A stretch of 64,000 bases of DNA. Origin: Megamonas hypermegale_A (lineage in GTDB: Bacteria; Bacillota; Negativicutes; Selenomonadales; Selenomonadaceae). The notes below the pieces were generated by a model that saw only the letters and a list, made by a program, of their open reading frames with translations, was not told where the DNA came from and made no database searches. The translations under genes were made by a program, and so were the position numbers. Location: assembly GCF_030371585.1 (NCBI RefSeq), contig NZ_JAUDCE010000001.1; one strand, 5' to 3'. This document shows, piece by piece, positions 1-9,600 of this stretch (position 1 is the first letter of the stretch; the number at the start of each line of letters is the position of its first letter).

Positions 1-1366
1 CAGCATGTTTTTCTTCCGTTAATTTAACTTTCGTTTTGTAGATTAAAGTTGCTACGATTAAGAATACGATAGGAGTTGCAAACATAATCATTTCGAAAGT
101 AGCTTTGTTGGCAGCTGTAACAGTATCTACTGTAGCACCGCCGGACATGCCTACCCAAACAGCCGTGAAACCAACGATTGCACCGGTTACGGCACCGGAT
201 AATTTGTTGATTAAAGGACGGATGGAAAGGATAAGGCTTTCATCACGATGACCGATTTTGAGCTGGCCGTATTCAACAGTATCCGTAATTGTCATTAAAA
301 CAACGAGGAATACGAGCGGCTGCGGGAGATTGAACAGACCTGCAGCAACAAGGCACATCATTGTGTTCTGACCTGCGAAAGCATAGATTACGAGCGCGAT
401 TACCATGATGGCAACGGAAGCAACGAACAGTTTGCGTCTTTTGAAGTTTTTCGTTAAAGTAGGGAACAATGCAACGGCAAGTAAGCCGATAACAACGTTG
501 ATAATACCTAAAGAAGACAATACAGTGGAGTCACCTAAAATATAAGTGAAGTAGTACATCTGGAAAGCGTTTACAAGGTCCTGACCTAAGCAGAAGATAA
601 GGAATGTAATGGCAATCCACATTAACTGGTCATTTTTACCCAAGATGGAGAATACTTCTTTGAAAGTTGTTTCTTTTTTGTTCTGGCGCAATGCAGAAGC
701 ATGTTCTTTTGTGCCGAGACCGAGGATAATAGCACCTAAGATGGAGATACCGCCGCCGATGATGGCAAATGCGAGCCAGCCCTGAGCATCGCCGACACCG
801 CCGTTCTGATTTACGGAGAAGAACAGAACAATCGGGATAACCATTACCGTAACGAGCTGAGCACCGAATACGGAACCGATACGGGCAAATGTTGCTGTGA
901 TTTCACGTTCGCGGGAGTCAAAGCTCATAGCCGGAACCATGGACCAGATAGCAACGTCTTTTGCAGAATAGAAAATATCCATGATGATATATAAGATAGC
1001 AAAGATAATCAGATACATCATCGGGGAAGAAGTAAGACCACCCATGTCAGTAAACAGAATAACGAGGGAAACAGCAGCAATCAAACCGCCGATAATAACC
1101 CATGGTTTAAATCTGCCCCATCTGGTATTCGTTTTATCAATCGTATTACCGATGAACGGGTCAATGAAAAGTTCCGCAACGCGGATTACCAGGATAACAG
1201 TCGTTATAGTGGCAATCATCCATTCATCATGTGCCTGGTCGCCGGAATTGAACAGGTTACTGGTTATAAACATGATGAAATACGTATTAACCATCATGAA
1301 GAATATATCATGACCGAATGTACCGCACGCATATGCTATGCGCGACAAAAGTTTATTGCCTTGCAT
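1..1366 (-). CDS. GPH-family sugar:cation symporter (3' end outside window)
   Basis: Read on the minus strand from the ATG at 1364-1366, which has an AGGAGG box at 1373-1378. The frame stays open to the window edge, giving about 455 residues, so nearly the whole protein is present. The N-terminus (MQGNKLLSRIAYACGTFG) and the following region with FIDPFIGNTIDKTNTRWGRF are typical of the glycoside-pentoside-hexuronide:cation symporter family (MelB, XynP, UidB), with about twelve hydrophobic segments. These proteins import sugars with Na+ or H+ across the inner membrane. The substrate cannot be read from the sequence. The gene lies 49 nt behind the cytidylate-kinase-like gene in the same direction, and the pair probably shares the promoter and cre/LacI-type operator near 2121-2184. 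Confidence 0.88.
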   Translation of the reverse strand, partial: MQGNKLLSRIAYACGTFGHDIFFMMVNTYFIMFITSNLFNSGDQAHDEWMIATITTVILVIRVAELFIDPFIGNTIDKTNTRWGRFKPWVIIGGLIAAVSLVILFTDMGGLTSSPMMYLIIFAILYIIMDIFYSAKDVAIWSMVPAMSFDSREREITATFARIGSVFGAQLVTVMVIPIVLFFSVNQNGGVGDAQGWLAFAIIGGGISILGAIILGLGTKEHASALRQNKKETTFKEVFSILGKNDQLMWIAITFLIFCLGQDLVNAFQMYYFTYILGDSTVLSSLGIINVVIGLLAVALFPTLTKNFKRRKLFVASVAIMVIALVIYAFAGQNTMMCLVAAGLFNLPQPLVFLVVLMTITDTVEYGQLKIGHRDESLILSIRPLINKLSGAVTGAIVGFTAVWVGMSGGATVDTVTAANKATFEMIMFATPIVFLIVATLIYKTKVKLTEEKHA

Positions 1367-1415
1367 AAAAAATCCTCCTAAGTAAAACAAATCCTAAAAT
1401 AAAAACAATTTAAAT

Positions 1416-2015
1416 TTATTTTTCTACCGTATCAATATATTTAATGATAGCTTCCGCTATATCATCCAAAGAGCCTTTGCTTGTATTTACAACTAAATCG
1501 TAATTTGCCGGTTCGCCCCATTTTTTACCTGTATAATAGTTGTAGTATCTAGCTCTTTTATCGTCTTCTTTGTTCAGTTCTTTTAATGTCTTGCCGTCAT
1601 AAACGGTTTTGCCTCTTTCTTCTCTGTATTCATCGTCAGCGCAAACGAATATGGAGAAATGGTTCGGCAAGTCTTCCAGTACATAATCGGCGGAACGGCC
1701 TAAGATAACGCACGGGCCGTCGTCAGCCAGTCGTCTGATTACGCCTGCTTCAGCGATGAACATGCCGCGGCTCGATTCGCCCGCATGGTTGCCGAAGGAA
1801 TGGAACGGTACATACGTCAGCGTCATCGGTTCAACCGTATTTTCCAATTCTTTCAGACCGGCTTCGTCCAAATCGTCAAGACCGAGTTTGGCAGCTGCAA
1901 GATGGATAATCTGCTTGTCGTACAATTTCACGTTCAATTTCTTAGCTAAAATCGTAGCCAATTCACGACCGCCGCAACCGTACTGTCTGCTTACCGTGAT
2001 TACAACGTTTTTCAT
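1416..2015 (-). CDS. cytidylate kinase-like family protein
   Basis: A 199-residue protein beginning MKNVVITVSRQYGCGGRE. A start five codons further upstream is possible, but it would overlap the GAGGGG ribosome binding site that lies 7 nt before the chosen ATG. The S-R-Q-x-G-x-G-G-R-E segment at residues 9-18 replaces the usual P-loop and is typical of the cytidylate kinase-like family (Pfam AAA_26 type), which differs from true Cmk. A later segment, CVILGRSADYVL, is also family-typical. Known members are poorly characterised; nucleotide phosphorylation is inferred from the fold. It is followed by the sugar symporter gene, so a link to sugar or nucleoside uptake is possible but unproven. Confidence 0.8.
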   Translation of the reverse strand: MKNVVITVSRQYGCGGRELATILAKKLNVKLYDKQIIHLAAAKLGLDDLDEAGLKELENTVEPMTLTYVPFHSFGNHAGESSRGMFIAEAGVIRRLADDGPCVILGRSADYVLEDLPNHFSIFVCADDEYREERGKTVYDGKTLKELNKEDDKRARYYNYYTGKKWGEPANYDLVVNTSKGSLDDIAEAIIKYIDTVEK

Positions 2016-2120
2016 AAATAATCCCCTCATTTCAATTAAAAAATAAAATGTAATGATAAAATAGCAATGAATAGAAGATATATAAAAAATGAATTTATTC
2101 GTTTTTTGTGAAAATTCTTT

Positions 2121-2137
2121 TTGAAAACGTTTACATA
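2121..2137. promoter_or_regulatory. cre-like / LacI-family operator
   Basis: The 17 bases TTGAAAACGTTTACATA match the catabolite-responsive element consensus WTGNAANCGNWWNCAW at every position and have the central CG of LacI/GalR-family operators. The site lies just downstream of the predicted start of the minus-strand transcript from the promoter at 2156-2184, where a bound repressor would block transcription. A sugar transporter in the transcript fits. Whether the regulator is CcpA or a dedicated LacI protein cannot be told. Confidence 0.55.
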
Positions 2138-2155
2138 TCTTCTTAACATGATTGT

Positions 2156-2184
2156 ATTATAATACATTCTCCATCCAAATGCAA
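2156..2184 (-). promoter_or_regulatory. predicted promoter for kinase-like/symporter operon
   Basis: On the minus strand a perfect TATAAT lies at 2156-2161, with a weak -35 (TTGCAT, 2179-2184) 17 bp upstream. It points at the cytidylate-kinase-like gene, and the cre-like site follows it. The -10 is convincing, the -35 is not. Confidence 0.45.
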
Positions 2185-2222
2185 CATAAATTTTAAAAAA
2201 ATTATAGATATTACAGACAATT

Positions 2223-2274
2223 TCAGCCCCGTTTCCGCGAAACTACAGCGTTTTTCCCGCGAAAACAGGGCTGA
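2223..2274 (-). terminator. long interrupted hairpin after the ABC permease gene
   Basis: TCAGCCC (2223-2229) pairs with GGGCTGA (2268-2274). Inside this GTTT pairs with AAAC and CGCG with CGCG. It lies just downstream of the permease stop on the minus strand. The T-rich stretch that should follow a Rho-independent terminator is about 15 nt away, so it may be a weak terminator or an mRNA-end hairpin. Confidence 0.35.
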
Positions 2275-2298
2275 CAACATAACTGATATGATTTTTGC

Positions 2299-3039
2299 CT
2301 ATTTATTCCAGCTGCAAAAATACCGTTCGCACAAATCGAGAATGCCGAACAGGCACAGACCGATTAAACTTAAAACGATTATCCCTGCGTACATGTCCAG
2401 ATAATTGACGCGCAGCCATGCGTCCATGATGAAATAACCCATGCCGTATTTCGTGCCGAACGTCTCCGTAAAAAACAGGACGGATATCGCCGTGCCCATA
2501 GCCACGCGCAGCGCCGTTATAAAATTCGGCAGAACGGCCGGCCACAGTATCTTGCAGAAGATATCCTTGAACGAAGCGCCCAGCGTATACAGCGGATAAA
2601 ATATCTCTTTCGGAATGGCGCCGATGCCGTCGCGCAGCGCCACCAATACCTGAAATATCACGATTAAGAATATCATGAGAATTTTCGGCAGTTCGCCGAT
2701 GCCGAAAAGTAGCATCAATATCGGCAACAGAGCGATTTTCGGCACGGGATACGTCAAGTACACGACCGGAGCTAAAAGCGTGTCGGCTTTTTTTGCATAT
2801 CCCATTAAAATTCCCAGCGGCACGCCGACCGCCACCGCCAGCAGTACACCTGCTACAATGCGCCATAGACTGTACAGCGCATGGACAGCTATCGTATCGC
2901 TGAAAATATCCGCCAGACGCTCTATCGCCAGATAAGGCGGCGGAATTATCGGCAGATGAACGATGAGCGATACAATCTGCCATAAAACGAGCAGAAAAAC
3001 GGCGGCGGGAATATAGAAATAAACTGATTTAGATTTCAT
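2299..3039 (-). CDS. ABC transporter permease, SsuC/TauC type
   Basis: A 246-residue inner-membrane protein with about six hydrophobic segments and the binding-protein-dependent transport fold. The EAA-like loop is around residues 155-170 (LYTLGASFKDIFCKILWPAVLPN), the contact site for the ATPase. Overall form matches permeases of the sulfonate, taurine, nitrate and pyrimidine-precursor importers. The start overlaps the end of the ATPase gene by 11 nt and has a GTAGGAACA ribosome binding site, so the three genes are translationally coupled. Substrate unknown. Confidence 0.88.
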   Translation of the reverse strand: MKSKSVYFYIPAAVFLLVLWQIVSLIVHLPIIPPPYLAIERLADIFSDTIAVHALYSLWRIVAGVLLAVAVGVPLGILMGYAKKADTLLAPVVYLTYPVPKIALLPILMLLFGIGELPKILMIFLIVIFQVLVALRDGIGAIPKEIFYPLYTLGASFKDIFCKILWPAVLPNFITALRVAMGTAISVLFFTETFGTKYGMGYFIMDAWLRVNYLDMYAGIIVLSLIGLCLFGILDLCERYFCSWNK

Positions 3040-3769
3040 TGTTCCTACCTGCCTTCTTTAAATATAAACGCAGCTGACTGCTGAGACTTTTAAACTGCTC
3101 TCTTTCGCGAAAATTCCTGTCGCCGAACAGCGGATTGTCGATGATTTTGTAAATCCTGCCGGGACTGTTCGTCATCACCGCGATTTTCTGCCCCAGATAC
3201 AGTGCTTCCTCCACATAATGCGTCACAAGCACCGTTGTAACCTTTTGCTTCTGCCACAGATTGATGAAAACGTCCTGCATCTCCTCACGCGTAATGGCAT
3301 CAAGCGCAGAAAACGGCTCATCCATCAACAGTAAATCGGCATTGAGTGCAAAAGCGCGGGCCAGACTGACGCGCTGCTGCTGTCCGCCGCTGAGTTCTTT
3401 CGGGTAACGCTCCAATAGTTTGTCCAGCCCCAGACTTGCGATTAATTCCTGCGGCAGCCTTGCCCTGCCCTTACGTTTTATTTTCAGACCGAGCATGATA
3501 TTTTCCCTGACTTTCAGCCACGGCAGCAGCCCGTAATTTTGCGGAATAAAACCGATGGTCTGCGTCTTGGGACTGGGCGCGCCGCCGTCAATCAGCACAT
3601 TGCCGCTGTAACTGCGGTTCAGCCCCGCCAGTACATTGAGAAGCGTAGACTTGCCGCAGCCGGAAGGCCCGATTACGGCGCAGACTGCACCGGTCGGCAG
3701 ATTTAAACTGATATTCTCTAAAATATTCTGTTTACCGTATTGCACAAAAAGATTTTCTATCTGTATCAT
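3029..3769 (-). CDS. ABC transporter ATP-binding protein, SsuB/TauB type
   Basis: A 246-residue nucleotide-binding subunit. Walker A is GPSGCGKST (about residues 34-42), the signature is LSGGQQQR (about 127-134), Walker B is LLLMDEP (about 147-153), and the H-loop is VTHYVEEAL. These place it with the NitT/TauT importers. It starts with the ATGA overlap on the substrate-binding protein stop and runs into the permease gene, giving the order binding protein, ATPase, permease. It powers import at the cytoplasmic face of the permease. The transported compound is not evident. Confidence 0.9.
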   Translation of the reverse strand: MIQIENLFVQYGKQNILENISLNLPTGAVCAVIGPSGCGKSTLLNVLAGLNRSYSGNVLIDGGAPSPKTQTIGFIPQNYGLLPWLKVRENIMLGLKIKRKGRARLPQELIASLGLDKLLERYPKELSGGQQQRVSLARAFALNADLLLMDEPFSALDAITREEMQDVFINLWQKQKVTTVLVTHYVEEALYLGQKIAVMTNSPGRIYKIIDNPLFGDRNFREREQFKSLSSQLRLYLKKAGRNNEI

Positions 3770-4725
3770 TTTCCTAAAATATCACTGACCATATCGTCAT
3801 AACTGTACGTTTCTTTTACCAATTCCTTCTGATTGAGCCACTGAATGGATTTTTCCCAGGCATCTTTGCTCGGCAAAGCCGCTTCATGATATTTCGGCAT
3901 CGTCAACGCATCTTTCGTTGCCGGCGGCAGACCGGCTTTTTCGATTACCAAATCCATGTATTCTGTCTGCGGCGTATTGTTCAGATACTCTACCGCTCTG
4001 TTATACGCTCTGTACATGGCTTTAATCTGCTCCGTTTTATTTTCCACGCTGTCAGCCGTAAATACCATTACACCCGGATTAATCTGCATGGCTTCCGAAG
4101 AATTGACCATATGACAGCCGTTTTTCACCGCAATGCTGCCCATCGGCTCCGGCAGTACGGCGGCATCAAGTTTGCCGTTCTGCAGCATTTCCAGACGTGT
4201 CGGAATTTGCGGAATGACCGTCTTGTTGATGTCCGCTTCATTCATCTGATTTTGCGCGAGCATCTGGTCGAGCACGAACTCAATAATCGTGTTTTTCGAT
4301 ACGGAAATATTCTGCCCTTTCATTTCACTGATAGAAGCAGCATTGTTCGCTGTTCCGGCAATCAGGCAGTAATTGCCGTCCGTCATGGAAGTCATCTTCA
4401 CATCGAAACCGCCCGCTTTGGCAAAACCTGCCGCCAGCATGTCAGACACGCCGCCGTCCAAATTGCCGCTTTGCAGCGCACTGTCGCGGTCCATTGCACT
4501 TTTAAAATGCTGCAATTCCACCGTTACGCCCTCATCTTTAAAAAAGCCTTTTTCCTGCGCAATAATGAACGGAACGGAGTCAATATCCGGCATCAGCCCG
4601 ACTTTCAGCACGGTATCACCGCCCGCTTTTTCCTGTGCATTATCGGCGCCTTGCTGCGTATCTGACGAACAGCCGGCAACGAGCAGTAAGCCTAGACATA
4701 AAATTAAACTAAATAACTTTTTCAA
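3766..4725 (-). CDS. ABC transporter substrate-binding lipoprotein (NMT1/SsuA-like)
   Basis: A 319-residue protein with an N-terminal lipoprotein signal (MKKLFSLILCLGLLLVAGC) whose lipobox LVAGC would be lipidated at Cys19. The mature part has the pattern of the NMT1/THI5-like and SsuA/TauA families (DIDSVPFIIAQEKGFF near the start, then a PEPMGSIAV segment). The start codon is TTG, preceded by GGAAGGAAGGA. It heads the three-gene importer operon. Candidates for the ligand are aliphatic sulfonates, taurine or a thiamine pyrimidine precursor. No riboswitch is visible in the short leader, so a thiamine link is not supported. Confidence 0.85.
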   Translation of the reverse strand: MKKLFSLILCLGLLLVAGCSSDTQQGADNAQEKAGGDTVLKVGLMPDIDSVPFIIAQEKGFFKDEGVTVELQHFKSAMDRDSALQSGNLDGGVSDMLAAGFAKAGGFDVKMTSMTDGNYCLIAGTANNAASISEMKGQNISVSKNTIIEFVLDQMLAQNQMNEADINKTVIPQIPTRLEMLQNGKLDAAVLPEPMGSIAVKNGCHMVNSSEAMQINPGVMVFTADSVENKTEQIKAMYRAYNRAVEYLNNTPQTEYMDLVIEKAGLPPATKDALTMPKYHEAALPSKDAWEKSIQWLNQKELVKETYSYDDMVSDILGK

Positions 4726-4806
4726 GAAAATCCTTCCTTCCTGTAAAAATTTAACTGTTTAAACAATCTTCATATATCATAGCAAAAATGAACGCTTTTC
4801 TGCAAA

Positions 4807-4838
4807 TAAAAAAAGCGGACGCCATAACAGCGTCCGCT
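4807..4838 (-). terminator. Rho-independent terminator of the porin gene
   Basis: AGCGGACGC (4814-4822) pairs perfectly with GCGTCCGCT (4830-4838), and on the minus strand the stem is followed by seven T residues. It lies 47 nt after the porin stop codon. Confidence 0.9.
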
Positions 4839-4884
4839 CAAAATAGGATTTATAGGATTTATTTTAGATAGAAGGCTTAATTAA

Positions 4885-6273
4885 TTAGAAATAGAATTCC
4901 ATCTGTGCACGGAAGATGTCAACGTCCTGTGCACCATCGCTGGTAGTGGCATTTACCTGACTGCCGTTGATGTAGAATACTTCGATTGTTGTATTTTCAA
5001 TCGGTACATAGTCAAAGCCGATTGTCCAGCCTTTGATGTTTTCCGTATAATCGACTGTAGCATCGATAGTGGATAATGCACCGACATTGCGGTAGTTAGC
5101 AAAGATGGCGAAAGAGCCAGGGTCTTTTATATCATGCTTTTTGTAGCGCAGTTCACTGAACCAGCCGTCCGTTTTGATTTCATCGCCGACGCTGTCATAA
5201 ACGCCGTCACGGTCGGAAGTCGTATATGCACCCATTAAAGTCAGATTGTCAGCCAAAGTAGTATTCAGACCGATTTCCCAGATATCAGCACCGTCATCAC
5301 TATATTTGTTAAGAAGGCTTCCGTCTGCTGCGTAGCTTTCTTCTACAGTGAGATTGTCAAGATGGCCGTACGTAACGCCCATAGCCGTTACCGGACTGAA
5401 ATTGTATTTTAATCTGGCGGAAGTATATTCACCGGCTTTTTTGCCGTCAGCACCGAGTTTAATACCATAGCTGTCAGCACCGTCTTTCGTTGTTCCTTCA
5501 AAAGTAGTGCCTGCCATATTTCTTTCATCATGGCTGAGTCTACCGTATGTCAATGCACCGGACAGACCTTCATTCGGGTCGCCCCATGTCCATTCCAGAC
5601 CGGCAACTTCCGTATCGATGATACGGCCGTAGGAAGAGAACTCACCATAGCGGCCGGCTTTCAACGTACCATCAAACAGCGGTCCTTCCATATAGATTTT
5701 ATTTACATGAAAACCTTTACCATTATAAGCAGTAATACTGTCAGTCTGCATGTTGTATTCTGTTTCAACCTGACCGATAGCTGTCCAGTCGTCATTTACT
5801 TTACCCTTAATCCACGACTCGATATGTGCATGGCTGGCTATATCATCGCCTTTACGCTGATTTGGATTTGTTGCGTTGATATCACCGTCATCATAACGCA
5901 GACGGGCAGTACCCGTGAAAATTACATTATCGCTTTTCTTTTCCAGTTCAGCTACGCGAACGCCGAAGTTGTCCAGTTCTTCCGCAAATTCCGCAGCCAG
6001 TTTATCAACAAGTGCTTTATCGGCTTTGTCTATATCTGTTTTTGCCATAGCGCGTGCTACGATTTGAGCCATTTCAAAGCGGGTCATTGTATTGCCGCCT
6101 TTGTACGTTCCGTCCGGATAACCGTCGATTACACCGTCAGCGGAAAGTGTTGCCACCGCATCATATGCCCAGCTGTCTGCCGGAACATCGCTGAACGGAT
6201 TGCTGGCAGCGGAAACAACCCCTGCTGTACTCATTATAATAGCAGCTGTAGATAAGCCTAATAATTTTTTCAT
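4885..6273 (-). CDS. SLH-domain outer-membrane porin, OmpM type
   Basis: A 462-residue protein with a signal peptide ending near VVSAA (residue ~22). An S-layer homology domain follows (FSDVPADSWAYDAVATL, then GYPDGTYKG and TRFEMAQIVARAM, residues ~25-80), then a short coiled-coil stretch (about 85-115), and a beta-rich barrel ending in EFYF, a typical outer-membrane C-terminal aromatic. In Negativicutes the SLH domain binds peptidoglycan polyamines and ties the outer membrane to the wall. The start is at MKKLLGL, with GAGGG upstream; an open frame 17 codons longer has no such support. It is monocistronic with its own terminator and a long AT-rich upstream region. Confidence 0.93.
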   Translation of the reverse strand: MKKLLGLSTAAIIMSTAGVVSAASNPFSDVPADSWAYDAVATLSADGVIDGYPDGTYKGGNTMTRFEMAQIVARAMAKTDIDKADKALVDKLAAEFAEELDNFGVRVAELEKKSDNVIFTGTARLRYDDGDINATNPNQRKGDDIASHAHIESWIKGKVNDDWTAIGQVETEYNMQTDSITAYNGKGFHVNKIYMEGPLFDGTLKAGRYGEFSSYGRIIDTEVAGLEWTWGDPNEGLSGALTYGRLSHDERNMAGTTFEGTTKDGADSYGIKLGADGKKAGEYTSARLKYNFSPVTAMGVTYGHLDNLTVEESYAADGSLLNKYSDDGADIWEIGLNTTLADNLTLMGAYTTSDRDGVYDSVGDEIKTDGWFSELRYKKHDIKDPGSFAIFANYRNVGALSTIDATVDYTENIKGWTIGFDYVPIENTTIEVFYINGSQVNATTSDGAQDVDIFRAQMEFYF

Positions 6274-6396
6274 AATCTTCCCTCTTATTTGAATTAATAT
6301 ATCAATTTTTCTGTAATTACTCACTATTGAACTTATATGAATAACCTTTACTCCATAATTTCAAAATATGAATTTGTAGCGCGCTTTATATCTGTA

Positions 6397-6410
6397 TAAA
6401 ACATGTTTCA
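6397..6410. promoter_or_regulatory. palindrome TAAAACATGTTTCA (possible operator 1)
   Basis: This site differs by one base from the perfect palindrome TGAAACATGTTTCA. A second copy lies 119 bp away. No regulator with this site is known to me; the claim rests on symmetry and repetition upstream of a major envelope gene. Confidence 0.35.
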
Positions 6411-6515
6411 TATTTGAACTCTGCATTTTATAATAACGCAATAAAATTATATATCCCCAATAATTTCAAGTCTTTTAGTAAACCGTTATCCCTATCTGTT
6501 ACTTATTATATTAAC

Positions 6516-6529
6516 TGAAACATGTTCTA
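6516..6529. promoter_or_regulatory. palindrome TGAAACATGTTCTA (possible operator 2)
   Basis: This shares its first eleven bases with the ideal palindrome TGAAACATGTTTCA and is the more distant of the pair upstream of the porin gene. Spacing between centres is 119 bp. Confidence 0.3.
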
Positions 6530-6642
6530 TTTGCTTATAATTATATATCAATGCACCCTTATTATCATTATGTATATGTTGTTATAAATTACTGTAATGT
6601 TGTTTTCTGTTCTCAGCCTGCGCCGTTTCGAAAAATCCGCAC

Positions 6643-6677
6643 AAAAAAACCGGCGCCAGTAATCTGACGCCGGTTTT
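6643..6677 (-). terminator. Rho-independent terminator of nifJ
   Basis: A 14-bp stem with one mismatch (6646-6659 with 6664-6677, core CCGGCG/CGCCGG) is followed on the minus strand by a run of seven T. It lies 13 nt past the nifJ stop. Confidence 0.9.
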
Positions 6678-6689
6678 GCTGAAGCAATA

Positions 6690-9600
6690 TTATTTGCCTG
6701 CTAATTTTTTATAACCTTCAAGACGTTCTTTGGCATCCTGTTCAGTCTTAGCAAACAATTCGTCCGCAATTTCCGGGAAGGAACGTTTGAGCGAAGTGTA
6801 ACGAACTTCACCCTGCAGGAATTCCTGGAAGTTGCCGGTCGGTTCTTTGGAGTCTAAGCTGAACGGATTTTTGTCGCTGCCGCGAAGCTGCGGATTGTAG
6901 CGGTAAGTTGCCCAGTAACCGCATTCAACGGCGCGTTTCGTTTCGTTCTGGCTCTTGCCCATACCGCAGCGCAGACCGTGATTGATGCACGGAGCGTATG
7001 CAATGATGAGGGAAGGTCCTTTATAGTTTTCAGCTTCAACGATGGCTTTCAATGTCTGATTCTTGTCATAGCCCATAGCAATCTGAGCAACATATACATA
7101 ACCGTAGCTCATAGCCATCATGCCGATATCTTTTTTCTTGGTGCGTTTGCCTGCTGCGGCAAATTGCGCAATAGCAGCTGCCGGAGTAGCTTTGGAGGAC
7201 TGACCGCCCGTGTTGGAATAAACTTCCGTATCGAGAATTAATACGTTGACATCTTCGCCGGAAGCAAGTACGTGGTCAAGACCGCCGTAACCGATATCGT
7301 AACCCCAGCCGTCGCCGCCGATAATCCACTGCGAACGTTTTACGAAGAAGTCTTTCTTATCGTAAATTTCGTTTAAGAGTTTATTATCGCCTTTTTCTGC
7401 TTCCAGAAGCGCTGTCAATTTGTCAGCACGTTCACGGCTGCCTTCGCCTTCGTTAATATTTTCTTTCCAATCAGCAAGTGCCGCTTTGAGTTCATCACTG
7501 CCGAGACCGGCTTCTAAAGCTGCTTCAACTTTGGCAGAAAGTGTTTCACGCACGGCTTTCGTACCGAGGAACATACCGAGACCGTATTCGGCATTATCTT
7601 CAAACAGGGAGTTTGCCCAAGCAGGACCCTGTCCTTTATGATTTTTTGTATACGGCATGGATGGTGCAGAACCGCCCCAGATAGAGGAGCAGCCTGTAGC
7701 GTTTGCTACCATCATGCGGTCGCCGAAGAGCTGTGTAATGAGTTTGACATACGGTGTTTCACCGCAGCCTGCGCATGCACCGGAGAATTCGAGCAGCGGT
7801 TTTTCAAACTGGCTGCCTTTGAGCGTGGTTTTCTTCATCGGATTTTTCTTCGGCGCAACTTTCATTTCGTCTACGGCGTAGTCGAATTCAGGCTGTTTAG
7901 CCAGCTGCGTGCCGATTGGTTTCATTGCGAGTGCAGAGCCTTTCGGAGCCGGACAGATGTCGGCGCAGTTGCCGCAGCCTTCGCAGTCTTTAGCGGAAAT
8001 AGTGATAGCGAACTGAAGTCCTTTTGCACCGAGTGCCGGTTTGTATTTCATACCTGCCGGAGCATTAGCCGCTTCTTCGTCCGTCATGAGTACAGGGCGG
8101 ATGGCAGCGTGCGGGCATACGAAAGAGCACTGATTGCACTGGATACATTTATCAATATCCCATTCTGGTACATTGATAGCGATACCGCGTTTTTCATAAG
8201 CGGAAGTACCTACAGGGAATGTACCGTCTTCTCTGTTTCTGAACGCACTTACAGGCAGTTCGTCGCCTTCCTGACGGTTCATCGGGTTCTGGATATTTCT
8301 GATGAAATCAGGTACGTCCGTATCATGAACTTCTTCATCCACTGCGTCTTTCCAGGAAGCAGGAACTTCTACCTTATGCAATGCTTCGATACCTTTATCG
8401 ATAGCACCGTTGTTCATGTCGACGATATTCTGACCTTTTTTGCCATAGGAAGTAACAACGGCATCTTTCAGATATTTAACGGCTTCATCAATCGGAATGA
8501 TGTTGGCAAGTTTGAAGAATGCCGACTGCATAACCATATTGAAGCGGCCGCCGAGACCGAGTTCCTGAGCGATTTTAACGGCGTTTACCGTGTAGAAGTT
8601 GATATTGTTGGCTGCAATATAGCGTTTCATATATGCAGGCAGTTTTTCGCTCAGTTCTTCATCGCTCCAAAGCGTATTCAAAAGGAATGTACCGTTCTGT
8701 TTAAGACCGGCAAGCAGATTGTACTTGTCAACATAAGACTGCTGCGAGCAGGAGATGAAGTTCGCTTTATTGATGAGGTACGGAGAACGGATCGGTTTTT
8801 TACCGAAGCGCAGGTGGGACATCGTGATACCGCCGGATTTTTTGGAGTCATATGCAAAATATGCCTGTGCATACATATCCGTTTTATCACCGATGATTTT
8901 AACGGCGCTCTTGTTTGCACCTACAGTACCGTCGGAGCCGAGACCCCAGAATTTGCAGGCAGTAGTGCCTTCCGGTGTAAGGTCGATGTCTTCGCTGAAT
9001 TCCGGCAGGGATGTAAAGGATACATCGTCTCTGATACCGATAGTGAAACCGTTCTGCGGATGTTCTTTCGTCAGTTCATTGTAAACGGCGAAAATCTGGT
9101 CTGGCGTAACATCTTTACCGCCCAAACCGTAACGGCCGCCGATGATAGTCGGTCTGATATCGCTATTGTAGAGAGCGGACTGGATTTCCAGATACAGCGG
9201 GTCGCCGAGAGAACCGGCTTCTTTCGTACGGTCGAGAACTGCAACTTTCTTAACGGATTTCGGCAATGCTCTGAGGAAGTGTTTAATGGAGAACGGTCTG
9301 TATAAGTGAATGGAAAGTACGCCGACTTTTTCACCCTTAGCGTTCAGATAGTCGACAACTTCACTTGCAGTATCGCAAACGGAGCCCATAGCGATAATTA
9401 CACGTTCCGCATTCGGGTCGCCGTGATAGTTGAACAGCTGATAATTGCGTCCGGTCAATTTATTAATCTGTTCCATCGCATCTTCTACCATCTGCGGTAC
9501 AGCCGCATAATACGGGTTGGCAGCTTCCTGACCCTGGAAATAGATATCCGGATTCTGGCTTGTGCCGCGGATTACAGGGTGGTCAGGATTTAACGCATTA

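Larger units (their letters stand above)
6274..6642. promoter_or_regulatory. long AT-rich region upstream of the porin gene
   Basis: No gene is visible in this 370-nt stretch. It lies between the porin start and the nifJ terminator and must hold the porin promoter, but several AT-rich -10-like boxes make the choice ambiguous. It contains two related palindromes (see next entries). Confidence 0.5.

Noticed and set aside
981..1313. 110-codon plus-strand frame
   Set aside because: It is antisense to the GPH symporter, whose frame is open over the whole region.
2303..2983. 226-codon minus-strand frame overlapping the ABC permease
   Set aside because: It is another frame of the permease region, with no membrane segments and an Arg/His/Ser-rich shadow composition.
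4726..4806. TPP riboswitch upstream of the NMT1-like binding protein
   Set aside because: The space is too short and has no CTGAGA-type motif.
7638..9305. 555-codon plus-strand open frame opposite nifJ
   Set aside because: It is antisense to a gene with clear motifs, has a Cys/Phe/Arg-rich composition typical of shadow frames and no ribosome binding site.
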